Shown here: piece after piece, positions 1 through 10,590 of the stretch
How positions within the stretch are numbered: the first letter of the stretch is position 1
How the letters are laid out: the number at the start of each line of letters is the position of its first letter
NCBI GenBank assembly: GCA_022495995.1
Contig: JAFEMH010000073.1
Span: 650,001 to 714,000, forward strand
DNA from: Adenophora triphylla var. japonica
Taxonomy: Eukaryota; Streptophyta; Magnoliopsida; Asterales; Campanulaceae
Direction: 5' to 3'
DNA length: 64,000 nt
The notes under the pieces: generated by a model
Told to the model about the DNA's origin: nothing
Databases searched by the model: none
Seen by the model: the letters and a program-made list of their open reading frames with translations, nothing else
Made by a program: the position numbers and the translations under genes

Positions 1-336
1 TCCGCCGAAGAGCCTAGTGTGCCCGCTCCCCGAGCTTCTGCGAAAGAAAGGATAAGCCAAGTCCAGGAGACCACCCCAGAGCCTGCTCATACCAATAATC
101 AGGGCAAAAACAGAGGCCGGGGATCAGAAAGGCTCAAAAAGGCCATGGCCGAAACAGTTTACACAGAGCTCACCGACCCAAGGGTGGTGATCATGAGAGC
201 CTCAGACTTTCCTGCTCCTCCCCCCATGCTTCGAAAGCCAAATGAGAGGAGTAGACTTAAATTCTGTGAGTATCACAACGACCACGGGCACGGAACCGAG
301 GACTGCTTTCCAAATAAGCGAGTAATCCAGCAGTAA
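1..336 (+). pseudogene. gag: Gag C-terminal fragment (element A)
   Basis: This is the C-terminal part of the capsid/nucleocapsid precursor, open from the window edge to a stop at 334-336. It contains the metal-binding-like motif CEYHNDHGHGTEDC, which replaces the usual CCHC knuckle in Tat-lineage gag proteins and is preceded by a basic, Arg/Lys-rich stretch. In family members the reading frame runs on into a linker before protease; here stops follow at once (around 334 and 345). The true start lies upstream of the window. Confidence 0.75.
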
Positions 337-616
337 AATCAATAACGGGGAGCTAACCAAGTGGGTTAAGGGAAACAATACTACCCCCAGTAACAATGAT
401 CAGCAGCGGGCACGACACACGCGGGGACCAGACAGAAATGAAAGAGATAATAATGATGACGATTTTGGGGACTATGACATTAACTTCATTGGGGAGGAAC
501 TAGAGAAGGTTTTCTCCATCCCCGCCCTGGCTCCGGAGGAAGAGCAGGAAATTGGGTTCAAAAGGAGTGAACTTGCCTCCACCCTTTTTCATTCCACACA
601 ACCACTCACCCTCAGA

Positions 617-1425
617 ATGAGAATCAACCGGGCAAACATAGGCCGAGTGTTGGTAGATACTGGAGCTGCCCGCGACATACTCTATTACCATACTTTGATT
701 GGAATGAGAATGACGGAAGCACATCTCACTCCATATGCGGGCATGCTCGAAGGCTTCACCAACCACGCTGTGAGGGTAAAGGGGACGATTGTGTTTGACG
801 TAGCTATTGGGGAAAAACCCATGCAGAAGACGGCCAAGATAACTTTCATGGTGGTCGATCTTCCTTCCCAATACAATGCCATTCTCGGCAGAATCGTCAG
901 GCCGAATTGGGAATAGTTGCGTCCGTCCCCCACCAAAGGGTGAAATTTAACACCCCGGGCGGGGTTGCTACCATCAAGAACCAGCCCGGGAGATTCCTCC
1001 GAGCACTGGAGGAGAAAAGGAAAGAACAGAAAGGCCAAACCTCCTGCCCGCAGATAGAGGGCGAGGATAAAATAATAGAGGGAAAGGGCGAGGACAAGTC
1101 AAAAAAGGGGAAAGCTCTTGCACTCCCGCCGCCACCCGTACCGATTGGCATGCTTTCTTTCCATTCCACAAGGGTGGAGCTCAAGATGAGCAGAAAATCG
1201 AAGCAGTTGGCTGCCCCTGTTGAGGGAGGTTATATTGATCGAGGAATAGAGGGGGAAATTGACCGTGATATCATATATTCAATGGCAACACTGACCGAAG
1301 CTCAGGTCAACCCCCCAACTATTGTCATTGACTCCCTGCACAATCGTGAAATCAGCGACCTTCAACCTAACGACGAGCTCGAAGAGGTGGTAATCAATCC
1401 CCACTTCCCCGAGCAAACAAGCTAA
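617..1425 (+). pseudogene. Retroviral-type aspartic protease and linker to RT (element A)
   Basis: The protease would cut the Gag-Pol polyprotein. The active-site motif LVDTGAARD is present at about 650-676, and the C-terminal hallmark YNAILGR is at about 871-891. Shortly after that the frame stops (914-916). A second open frame (907-1425) continues as the acidic/basic linker that joins protease to RT in Tat elements and ends in a stop before the RT N-terminus. The frame change near 900 means an indel has separated the two parts. Domain assignment is from motifs; the linker has no recognisable fold. Confidence 0.75.
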
Positions 1426-1427
1426 GG

Positions 1428-2463
1428 TTGGGCCGGAAATTCACAAATGAGGAAAGAAGGATACTTATTGAGTTCCTTAGAGCAAATTGCGATGTGTTCG
1501 CTTGGAGGGTGGAAGATATGCAAGGCATCGGCGAGGACGTGATCCTCCATAGAATCAACGATGACCCCTCCTTCAAAAACATTCACCGTAAATCCAGATA
1601 TTTCTCCCTGAGAAAGAGATTGCCATCAAGGAAGAGGTGGAAAAGTTGCTAAAAGCGGTGATAATAAAGGAGATCTCCTACCCCAAATGGCTGGCCAATG
1701 TGGTCATGGTTAAGAAATCCAATGGCAAATGGAGGATGTGCGTTGATTTCACCGATCTCAACAAGGCATGCCCCAAAGATTGCTTCCCTCTTCCTCGCAT
1801 AGACGCAGTTGGTGGATTCTATAGCCGGACACGTAGTTCTAAGCTTCATTGATGCCTACTCCGGCTACCACCGCATCCGGATGGCTCCCGAAGATGTCCG
1901 CTCTGTAGCCTTCATTGCCGCGGCAAGACATACCGCTACACTATGATGCCCTTTGGGCTAAAAAATGCAGGAGCCACATATCGCCGCATGGTCAATCTGG
2001 TCTTTAAAACCAACTAGGCGTAACTGAGGCCTACATTGACGACATGGTCATAAAAACTAAGGAAAACTCCCACGAGCTCGATGTGGAGGAAACCTTCAAA
2101 AACTTGCGCCATAACAAAGATGAAGCTAAACCCCTTAAGTGCGCTTTCGGGGTCAAGGCGGGCAAGTTCCTCGGATTCATGGTCAACCAAAGAGGGATAG
2201 AGGCTAATCCAGAGAAAATCCGAGGCCCTATTAGACATGAAACCTCCCGCCTGCGTGAAGGATGTACAAAAACTCAATGGTCGCATCACCGCACTTCGTC
2301 GCTTCATCTCGCGGTCGCGAGAGATGCCTCCCCTTCTTCAAAACTCTCAAAGGGGGAAGAGAGCCGATGAATTTACATGGAGCACCGAGTGCCATCAAAG
2401 CTTTGAAGAAGTCAAGACATACCTCGGGCAGCCCACCTCTATCAAAGAAATTTCCGGTGTCTG
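1428..2463 (+). pseudogene. Reverse transcriptase, frameshifted (element A)
   Basis: This is the RNA-dependent DNA polymerase that would copy element RNA. The N-terminal part reads CDVFAWRVEDMQGI. The palm begins with YPKWLANVVMV and WRMCVDFTDLNKACPKD, wording typical of plant Tat/Retand RTs. The catalytic motif YIDDMV is encoded at 2032-2049, and the MMPFGLKNAGATYRRM segment lies just before it. At least four frame changes occur (near 1610, 1815, 1920 and 2015) and stops interrupt the region after YIDD. The thumb/connection part (KLNGRITALRRFISRS) is readable near 2270-2325. The enzyme cannot be made from this copy. Confidence 0.85.
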
Positions 2464-2815
2464 AGAAGAGCTCTTTTTGTATCTAGCCGCATCGATCCGG
2501 CAAGAGCGTTTCTTGTGAGGGAGGAGAATAACTCCCAAAACCAGCTTTATTATGTAAGTAAGGCACCGTCCGCCGTAGAAGGGCGTTATCTTAATATAGA
2601 AAAGTTAGCTTACGCCTTGCTTGTATACGCTCGAAAATTAAGAGCCTACTTTTCTCGCACATCCTATAACCGTACTAACCGAGGCCCCGCTTAGAAAGGT
2701 TTTACATAAACCAGAGTCCTCTGGGAGAATGCTAGCTTGGTCTATAGAGCTCACCGAGTTCCGCATCACCTACTCCCCAAGAAAGACAATCAAAGCGCAG
2801 CCTTAGTTGATTTTG
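2464..2815 (+). pseudogene. RNase H domain remnant (element A)
   Basis: Fragments of the RT-linked RNase H can be read in shifting frames: YYVSKAPSAVEGRYLNIEKLAYALLVYA near 2550-2630, then a stretch corresponding to the usual HKPE...GRMLAWSIELTEF region near 2705-2760. This order matches the first RNase H of Ty3/gypsy elements, which removes genomic RNA during cDNA synthesis. Frameshifts lie near 2690 and 2800. Assignment rests on word similarity and on position directly after RT. Confidence 0.6.
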
Positions 2816-2931
2816 TAGTAGAATCATCATTCAAATTAGCGGACGGCGACCTCGGAAAAGAAAGCGAGCGTAATCGAAGATGACCCAAAAGCCCGAGCAC
2901 GTAAATTGTTCAACCAAGGGAGCGTCCGTAA

Positions 2932-3250
2932 GAGGTGTGGACTTTATATGTGGACGGCTCCGCGAGCAAGTTAATCGCTGGAGCGGGCATACTTCGATTG
3001 CACCCTCGGGGAGAAATTCATGAGGGCCTCGAGATTCAAGTTCGAGGCATCAAACAATCAGCCGAATATGAAGCGATTATAGCGGGCATGGAGTTGGCAA
3101 GAGACTTGGGAGTTCGAATATAGAGATCAATAGTGACTCTCACCATAGTTAATCAAATTAGGGGGAGTATGATACTATCAACCCAAGACTAACTCGATCT
3201 TGTGACCTTGCAAAAACCCTCATCAAAAATTTCACTTACTATGAGCTGAA
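2932..3250 (+). pseudogene. Second (archaeal-type-like) RNase H domain (element A)
   Basis: The open frame at 2935-3123 reads WTLYVDGSAS, then GAGI, and SAEYEAIIAGMELA. These are the DG[SA]xxxxGAG and AEYxAxxxGL-type blocks of the extra RNase H that plant Tat/Ogre/Retand elements carry between RNase H and integrase. The first Asp (in YVDGS) and the Glu (in AEYEA) of the catalytic set are visible. A TAG at 3121-3123 cuts the frame before the last acidic block. Its presence is one of the main reasons to place element A in the Tat clade. Confidence 0.7.
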
Positions 3251-3486
3251 CCAAGTCATGAGAGAGGACAATGTGGAAGCTGACCTCCTCTCAAGAATAA
3301 CCGAGCAAGAAATTGGTGAGTTGGAGACAAATTGCCGATTGAATTCACTGAGAGACTCGCTATAGATCGAATACGTATAAACAATATTGAGGATCAAGTA
3401 AGGGACTGGGTGGATGAAATGAAGGAATACATCGAGAAGCAATCCCTCCCCGAGGACCCAAGTAGAAAGGCTAGAGCCATCGAACG

Positions 3487-4640
3487 GTGTCCGCGAAATA
3501 CCTCGTCCTCGATGGGGTGCTTTTTCGGCGATCATTCACCAAGCCTTTACTAAGATGTGTTAAAACTCACATGGTCACCAACTTACTCTATGAGGTTCAT
3601 GAAGGAGTTTGTGGCGGACATCCAGTGCTCGCACCCTCTCGTACAAGATCAAATTCCAAGGATTCTTTTGGCCCACAATGAGAAGGGATGCGCAGGAGTA
3701 TGTTAGAAAATGTGATAAGTGCCGTAGATTTGCGGACATCCCTAGACTACCATCAACAGAGCGTACTTTGGTAGTACCATCGTGGCCGTTTGATACGCTG
3801 GGGATAGATCTTATTGGACCATTTCCAACCGCTAGAGGAAGCATCAAGTATGCCGTGGTGGCCGTGGATTATTTTACCAAGTGGACGGAAGCAAAGGGCT
3901 TGGCCACTATTTCCGAGGATAACACTATCGCTTTGTCCACGACCACATCTATTGTCGATTCTGGGGGTTCCCCGAGCAATAATTTTCAGATAATGGCACC
4001 CAATTCTCCGCAAAATTCACTGCCGAATGTGTGAGAATGAAGGTGCAACACCGTAAGTCCGCAGCTGCCTATCCTCGGGAAATGGTCAAGCCGAGGCCGC
4101 GAACAAGCTAGTCCTAACCGCCTTAAAGAAAAATTTGGAAGGGCGAGGAGGACGTTGGTTGGACGAGCTCCGGATCGCATTATGGGTTGTCCGCACCACA
4201 ATAAGAAATTCAACAGAGAAACTCCCTTCTCGCTCACGTATGGGTCAGAGGCAATGGCTCCAGTTGAGGTAGCCCTACCCTCGTACAGAGTCACATACTT
4301 CGATGAGTCTCAAAACGAGGCAAACAGAAGGTGTGACCTGGACGATCTCGAAGGAAAGAGAATGCGGGCACATGAAAAAATGGTGAACTACAAACAGAAA
4401 GCGAAGAAGCACCATGATAAAAGAGTAAATAAGAGGAGTTTTTCAGTTGGAGACTGGGTACTCAGAAGCGTAGAGGTCCAAGGGACCCAACCTGGCTTCA
4501 ACAAGCTGTCCCCGAAATGGGAAGGTCCATATGAGGTCACAAAGATAGTCAAAGAAGGCACCTACATATTGCGACCAAAAGAGGGAGAAGAGCTTAAGCA
4601 CGCTTGGAATAGCGACCACCTTAAGAGATACTTCTTTTAA
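3487..4640 (+). pseudogene. Integrase, frameshifted but with readable zinc-binding, core and C-terminal parts (element A)
   Basis: The N-terminal zinc-binding region is split between frames: HEGVCGGH near 3600, then CDKCRRFADIPR near 3710-3745. The catalytic core starts with FDTLGIDLIGPFPTARG, including the first Asp, and VDYFTKWTEAK. The second Asp region (about 3960-4010) is frameshifted. The C-terminal part is open from 4155 to 4640 and holds ETPFSLTYGSEAMAPVEV, a basic linker and a GPYEV-type module (WEGPYEVTKIV), ending in TAA. Integrase would insert element cDNA into chromosomes; this copy is inactive. Confidence 0.8.
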
Positions 4641-5725
4641 AGTCTTTGTAATTTTTTGGAAGGAGTATAGACTATATGTATATAAGTGAGAAGTTATCAT
4701 CATATTTTGATGCAAAAATCAATTCCCACCAGCCTCAAAAGCTAAGGTGGATGCCCGCGTGCGGATGCCAGTAAGTTCAAGAGCCAACATATGAGCTCCT
4801 ACTTACTGATGCGCAAAGATCTAAGGATCCGCATGCCTATATATGTACAAAGATCCATTACGATCCGTACTATGATCGCGGGGAGGACTCTCTCCTGCTC
4901 GCGTGACACCACCAAAAATAAGTGGATATAGATGAACGTAGGTACAAAGGCCATGATGCCCGTGCCTACGGACTCTAGTGGGGACAATGACCTGAAGTCC
5001 GGACCCACTAATTGCGCGAAGGACCTCGTTAGGGCCGTTACTCGCATGCCTGTATGTGACAAAGGCCTACATATAAGCCCGTTCACCAGATCGCCACGAG
5101 ACCCTCACGAAAAACCCTAGGGAGTTTTGAATAAAGGGTCAAATAAGTGAGAACCTCCAATAAGGGGATACAGATGCCAGGGGGTTAAAGGGCCTCTATG
5201 CTAAAATATGCTCCTACCTTTACATTGCGCGGACAATAGCCTCACGGCCACCTTACGCATGCCCTATGAAAGTATGCTTGCCTTGGCTACTTTTGACTTA
5301 CACCACGGCTCGCAAGGTGGGAATAAGTGTAAATGGATGCAGAGTGATCAAACTAGTTTAACAAAGCCAAACAGACGACAAACGAGGTTAAGGCCTCAAA
5401 GTTTGCCACAAGGCTAAACAAACGCGATCATAGAAGAATAAAGGTCGACTCTCACAAAAAACCTAAGGGTTTTGAATAAAGAGTTAGGAAAACTCAAAAA
5501 ATGCGGGCAAAGGGCCTACTAAGCTGCTGCCCGCAGAAGGAGAGTATAAAGTTAATTGCAAGTCAAAAACGCTGGAAAAAGTGATAGGCAAGAATACAAG
5601 TATTAAGGTACTTCAAAATTGCGAGCACTCAAAATAGCCTACGAGACAAGCAATTAAGATAAATAGCAAAGGAGCCAAGTAGAGAAAAATTCTTCTATTA
5701 ATGTTGAGGAAATATTTACAAAGTC
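4641..5725 (+). repeat. Post-pol spacer of element A with degenerate direct repeats
   Basis: I see no gene in this 1.1-kb stretch. It contains degenerate direct repeats about 345 bp apart: an AAAAACCCTAGGG-like box followed by TTTTGAATAAAG at about 5104-5137 and again at about 5451-5480. The words ATGCCTATATATG and ATGCCTGTATGTG recur near 4833 and 5046. AATAAA motifs lie inside the repeats and could serve as poly(A) signals for the + strand gag-pol transcript; that is inference. The far end abuts the 3' end of the antisense gene, so the two transcription units converge here. Confidence 0.5.
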
Positions 5726-6757
5726 CTAAACTATTACAAAAAGAAAAAAAACAAAAAATCCTATACTAGGGGAGCATTCTCCTTGGGCTCCTCGGTGGCC
5801 GCTCCATCGGTGCCCGCTTCTGGCTCCTCGGTGGCCGCACCCCCTGTGCCCGCTTCGGAGTCCGGAGTTGGGAAGGCGGGCAGTCTCCGGAGTCACCTCA
5901 GTGGTAGGAGCAGCTTGTTGTTCGGCGGAGGCTGGAGCTGGAGCTGGCCGCCGGGGGAATAGATCTCCAAGGGCTGGCCCCTCTGGAAGAACCTGAGCCA
6001 GGGCATCCCCCAAGGATAAAGGGTTGTCCCCGAATCGCAGAGCATCCAGGTCGGCAATCGCCCAAGTGGCAGTCCTACTCGCCACAGTGAGGCGCAGAGG
6101 CCGCAGCAGAGAGATCCAAACCCTTGACCTCTTCCTCGGACAGAGGAACTAGCGCATGCCCGGGCACGCACTCCGCGTCAGTAGCAACCAGTGAGCCGAT
6201 CACGGCCAACTGCTGCACGGAGAACATACCCGTGGCCGCGAAGTTCCGGATCTGTGTCCGGACACCGGCCTCGTATTGGGCCAAGCACTCCGCAGTAAAC
6301 TCATCGGAGTTCTTATACTCCTCGACAGCTTCTTTGCGAGCCTCTGCCAGCATCCTCTCCCTCTCCAGCTCAAACTGCGTAAGGGGTAGCAGTTTCTCGG
6401 AGAGCTCATCTGCCTTAGCCTCCAGGAGTTTGACCGACTCCTCCGCAGCTCCCAGTTTGGTTACGAGCTCATCATTTCTTTGCTCAAGCTTGCTCTTGTG
6501 CCCGCGGAGCTCATCCCGCTGACCCTTTGCCTTTTCTAGGCTCTTCTCCAGCTCGGTCACCCGCTCCTGGAAGCCCTTCAGATCGGACTCCTTGGTCGCG
6601 AACTCTTTCTCCTTGGCATCCAGGAGGGAGCTCAGAGTCCCCACCTTCTCTTGGGCCAGCTCCAGCTCGCGGAGTTTCCCCGCCATGTCCTTGGTATTCG
6701 GCAAGCTCGGCGGACAGGTCATCACAGTCTCCGGAGCCTCATGGCCTTGTTGCCCAC

Positions 6758-6829
6758 CTGCGAGGAAGAAAGTCAGAATCAGGTGGAAAATCAAAGGCTA
6801 AGTGAGGAAGCTGGAAGAAAGGTCCCTAC
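6758..6829 (-). other. Candidate intron in the antisense gene of element A
   Basis: On the - strand the upstream open segment ends ...ACTGAG|GTAGGG, and 72 bases later a pyrimidine-rich tract ends TTCCTCGCAG|GTGGGC, where the coiled-coil segment begins. Donor, tract and acceptor look right and the length suits a plant intron. However, the join is one base out of phase as it stands. Either a nearby indel has broken the frame or this is not a real intron. Confidence 0.4.
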
Positions 6830-7516
6830 CTCAGTAAGGGCAACCCCAATATCCCCCATCAAGGCTGACGGGTTCTCCTTCTCAGCCACCTGGTGGTAGA
6901 AATCAGGGGCAAAAAGCCTGTTGATCAGCCCAATGCCCACAGCGGGAATTTTTGGGCGGGACCGGGCATATAAGTCTACCCCGGTAATGGCGGGCACATC
7001 CCCACTGCTTCCTTTTCTCCCATGCCTCCTCGCGGGTGGCCAAGGAGGAGATCGGGTAGGCTACTGAGCATATTGTCCCCGCGATGGAGGGAGCGGTGGT
7101 AGAAGTAGTGGCCGCAGGCAGGAGGGCTACTGGGTAGAGGTATCCCCCACTTTACGGGTCTTGGAGGACCTCTCCTGTGTGTCGAGATCGGCCTCTCTCT
7201 CGGTCCTTTTCTTGGACTGCTCCTGGCTATGCCCGGAGGCAATAGTATGGCCGGGAGATGATGCGCGGAGAGCATTGGGTGGAGGAGGACCTCGGGAGGT
7301 GGAGGCGGATTCCGGTTTTGAGAATAATTGGGAGCGAGGTAGAGGATCCCCAGTTTTCCTGCTCGCTACAGGAACAGTCTTGTCTTTTGTGGGAACCCCT
7401 CCCATCTCATTCTGCCTCTTCAGGGCAGCTTCCTTGTTGGCCTTCATGTTCTTGGCCTTCAGTTGAGCAGCACTTAGAGGAGGAGCCATCAGAAATTGTA
7501 CACTTCCGGATCTACT

Positions 7517-7604
7517 CTGGAGGGAAAGAAAAATGGTTAGCAAAGCAGTTCAAAAAATCAAAAGCAAAGTAAATTGGCAACAGTTTTATAAAGGAATCAG
7601 AGAC
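7517..7604 (-). other. Second candidate intron in the antisense gene of element A
   Basis: A pyrimidine-rich tract ending TTTCCCTCCAG|AGTAG sits directly before the Ser/Pro-rich segment. The preceding open segment could end at ATAATTG|GTCTCT, giving an 88-base GT-AG intron. The phase does not match in the present sequence, so this is a weak call. It is supported mainly by analogy with the cleaner introns in element C. Confidence 0.3.
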
Positions 7605-9460
7605 CAATTATTTCGGGAGGATCGCACTCAGCGCCCAGCATACAGGTCTTACAATCTGCCTCGAACTGGTAATGTTCGTGCACCCGCCAATCAGGGTCGC
7701 GGGGCAAAGGCTCTATCACTACTCTGGGGGCATGTGGGGCGCCCTCCCTGCGAGGAGCCACCCCCGAGTAGATCAGTAGGGGCTCATCTTCCACTATGGC
7801 GCCCACATCGTAAACAGGCTCCTCCCCGCTCTCCAAATACTGGGCCAGATGCATCTCTATGGCAGTGCGCATAGCATCGGCTGAGGATGGGTCCGGGTAA
7901 CGGCCAGCGGCCACCTTCATCGGGACGGGGCTGGAAGGTTTGGAAAAGGGCCATCCGAATCTAGACTCAATCACCAGGATGTCCCTCTGGTTCCATTGGT
8001 CAAATTTGTTCGAAGGAGGAGAGAAGGTCCTGGTAGAGTAGTTCCTAGCCTTCAGGCTCAGAATGCCGCGGAGAATTTGGTTCTGATAGTAAGCGTAGAG
8101 CCCGGCAAGGGTAGGCTCATAACCCAGGAATCTGCATACAGCTATGAAGGAGACAATGGCCCGGATGGCATTGGGAGTCGTGCGTAGGCGGGCAAGCATT
8201 GAACTCCGTAAAGAAATAAAAGAAAGGGTCCAGGGCAGCCTCAATCCGTTCTCAACTGGGCCCCATAAAAACGCAGCCCTATTGTCCTCGCGAACATCGG
8301 CTCTCTCTGTCTCGGCCGCAGTTTGTCCTTATCCTTCAAATGTATATGTCCTAAGGTGCGGACCCGGTAGGCGTTGCGGTCCACATTGTAAACCTCGTAA
8401 ATATCCTCCTCCCAGTCAATGGTGGCCACCTCCTCGGCCTTCTTACGGCCACGACCAGATTCACATCCCTAGCCGGCCTCTTGCCTTTGTTCGGGCGGGG
8501 GCCACAATCTCTTCCTCCTCCTCGGAGTCGAGCTCTCGAAGGCATCCACTATATGGTGGTCTCAGCGGCCTTCTTGGAGGTCCCCGCTGCCCTCCTATCC
8601 CCCTCTCCGTGGTCATCTTCTTCGGTCTCCGAGCTCGAGGAGCCAAAGAGACCGGTGGGGTCATCACGGCGGGGGCCACCTCCGATTCAACTTCACCAGT
8701 TCAGTCACCTCAAAATCAAGGGGGTCAAGTTCCTCGCTTTGCTCGGCTCAATTGTCCCCGCCCACAGGGCCGCGGGCACGGGGGGAAAGATGGTACTCGG
8801 GGCGTAACATCTGAGAGGGTCACTCAGGGTCCCAGCTCTCGGTGCTTTCCTTGGCTTGCTTGATTGGTCAGAGTCCATTAGTTCACACTTTTCCCAGTCA
8901 CAGACTACTTCGGGGACGCGAATCGCTCTCCTCACTAGTTCAATGGCGTTCAGAGCCGAGCCTCTCTCGCGGGGAAACCTGCACAAAACCCCCATCACAA
9001 AATTTCTCAGCCTACTGGTATCCCCCAACACCAAAACATCACCGTTCCTTTTTACCCTTTTATCCTTGGCCTCCCACAACCGGGGTGGGACAAAAGGCCC
9101 CCATTGGGATTTTTCACAGAAATATTGGAAGCACTCAAGGGATAACCTAAGCCACCCATGGCCAACCTTCCTAAATATCCCCCCTGTCCGTTTGCAAACG
9201 GCAAACAGATCTGGAGTGCTCCCATCTCCTAATTCTAGGGGACGGCGGGGTCCAAACTCTCGAGTACTCATTGTTCAGAAGCCAGAAAAAGAAAAATAGA
9301 GGGAGATGAAGAAGAAAAAGCACCCAACAATTACTTACGAGAGAAAGATTGAGAGGTGGATTCGGAAAACAGTAGCACGGAGGTCGCAGCAAGATTTCTC
9401 TCTCAAAAGCTCTCTGAAGGTTTGGAAACGGTAAAAAGGGTTTGAGGTTTAAGGGTTTGG

Positions 9461-9468
9461 TATTTATA
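9461..9468 (-). promoter_or_regulatory. TATA-like box for the antisense gene of element A
   Basis: The - strand reads TATAAATA here, about 190 bases upstream of the antisense ATG at 9271. The intervening leader is pyrimidine-rich and contains a GTAAGT donor-like site (- strand, 9333-9338). Immediately upstream (9479-9504) lies a near-palindrome built on GGGTTAACCCG. Function is inferred from position. Confidence 0.5.
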
Positions 9469-9864
9469 AGGCCTACCTATACGGGTTAACCCGTTAACCC
9501 GTATTAATTAGCCCACAAATCCAACCTCGGACCATGAACCGTTTCCAACGTTTGAAAATTCGAAAAATTAAATACCCTTTGCATTTATTGCCCCCCTTGG
9601 ATGAGCGACACGTACCCCTGACGTACCACTAACCCGTCTTTTCATCTGCCAAGGGGCCCACCTGTTAACCGGGAGGCACGCCATGCAAGGGACCACGTGT
9701 CACTCACTGGTGCCTCCCGAACGTTCCCATAGGCCCATGGGGCCAGGCAACAGACAACAAAAGCGCTAACACTGGTGCTCGCTCGAGGAGCAATTGGAGC
9801 AGACCGAGCTTCTAGTAGCTCCTCACTCAGACCATAAATAATCACACTTGGAGCTAGGGGCCAT

Positions 9865-10590
9865 TGTGGTCAAGACCGTGTCCCTCCTCGCATCGTCCCC
9901 GTCGAGGACCATTGGAACCCTGCTCGCTGGATCCGTGCCCGCATGAGTCATGCCCGCATCAACCGTGCTCGCGTCATATATCTTTGACCGCGGGCACAAC
10001 GATTGACTGCGGGCACATGCTGCTTCCCGGTTAATGTCAAGCCTTACTGAGCAAGTTAGCTTACTCTCGACAGGCCCTTGCCGGCTCCCCATCACGCATT
10101 CAATGCGGCTCAGTCCGGCGCCTACTATTCCATTTAATGCAATAAGCCGGCTACACGGCTCATGTCCCTTTCAGCCATGTCCCTTGGACAATCAATGTTC
10201 CCTCCCTGACAGGACCAATTAGCTGCGGACACGTGTAGCTGGTCAAATACCAAAGTGCCCCCCAGGGCTGATCTCATTGCTTACCTCAAACAAGCACCAT
10301 GGCATTGCCTATAAATAGAAGGCCTTTACCCCCTTGGGCAAGGTAAGTTCCATATACAATTGAGTAAGCTCTTTTACTCTCTAAACCTAAACACACACAC
10401 TCCAAAGGTATTCAAAGCCTTATTACTCAGTATTCTTACTCTCACACCCGAGGGCCTGAGTTGGAGTAACATCCAACTTTGACCTTAACGGTGCTTGTTT
10501 GTGTTGTGATCTAGGTACATCAAATCAATAAATATATCCTAGCCAGATATCCTTGAACCGCTCCTGACCCCGAAAGCTGTGGCGTCATCA
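9865..10590 (+). mobile_element. Probable 3' LTR of element A
   Basis: A purine-rich tract with AGGGG at about 9851-9862 precedes TGTGGTCAAGACC. The stretch contains a TATAAATA box at 10310-10317 and ends ...GGCGTCATCA at 10590, before unrelated AT-rich DNA. The limits rest on TG...CA rules only, because the 5' LTR is outside the window. The last bases (TGGCGTCATC) resemble the TGGCGCCATC primer-site word of element C, so the LTR could instead end near 10578. GCGGGCAC / GTGCCCGC words recur at about 9945-10018. Confidence 0.5.

Larger units (their letters stand above)
5726..9271 (-). pseudogene. Antisense gene of element A (Tat/Retand extra ORF, 'putative gypsy-type transposon' family), broken
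   Basis: Open segments on the - strand lie end to end from an ATG at 9271 down to 5726. The middle segment (7597-8244) reads NAIRAIVSFIAVCRFLGYEP and YYQNQILRGILSLKARN, which resembles the plant extra-ORF family annotated as putative gypsy-type transposon protein (Pfam Transposase_28, from memory). A Ser/Pro/Lys-rich linker (7127-7543) follows. A long charged heptad-like coiled coil (about 6240-6700; LRELELAQEKVGTLSSLLDA) leads to an Ala/Pro-rich tail. Frameshifts and stops break it (for example near 8240 and 6090). Its role in the element is unknown. It has its own TATA-like box upstream and runs against pol. Confidence 0.7.
1..10590 (+). mobile_element. Element A: Ty3/gypsy Tat/Retand-like LTR retrotransposon, 5' end outside the window
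   Basis: The + strand holds, in order, a gag C-terminus, aspartic protease, reverse transcriptase, RNase H, a second RNase H-like domain and integrase (1-4640). These are followed by a repeat-rich spacer, a long gene on the opposite strand (5726-9271) and a probable 3' LTR ending near 10590. Extra RNase H plus an antisense gene between pol and the 3' LTR is the arrangement known from plant Tat/Retand elements. Many frameshifts and stops break pol, so the copy is dead. The 5' LTR, primer site and gag N-terminus lie upstream of the window, so the TSD cannot be checked. Confidence 0.85.

Noticed and set aside
6124..6899. Ser-rich + strand open frames opposite the antisense gene of A
   Set aside because: They are shadows of the coiled-coil coding sequence on -.
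7996..9299. + strand open frames opposite the antisense gene of A
   Set aside because: The - strand wording matches a known plant extra-ORF family; the + frames do not match anything I recognise.
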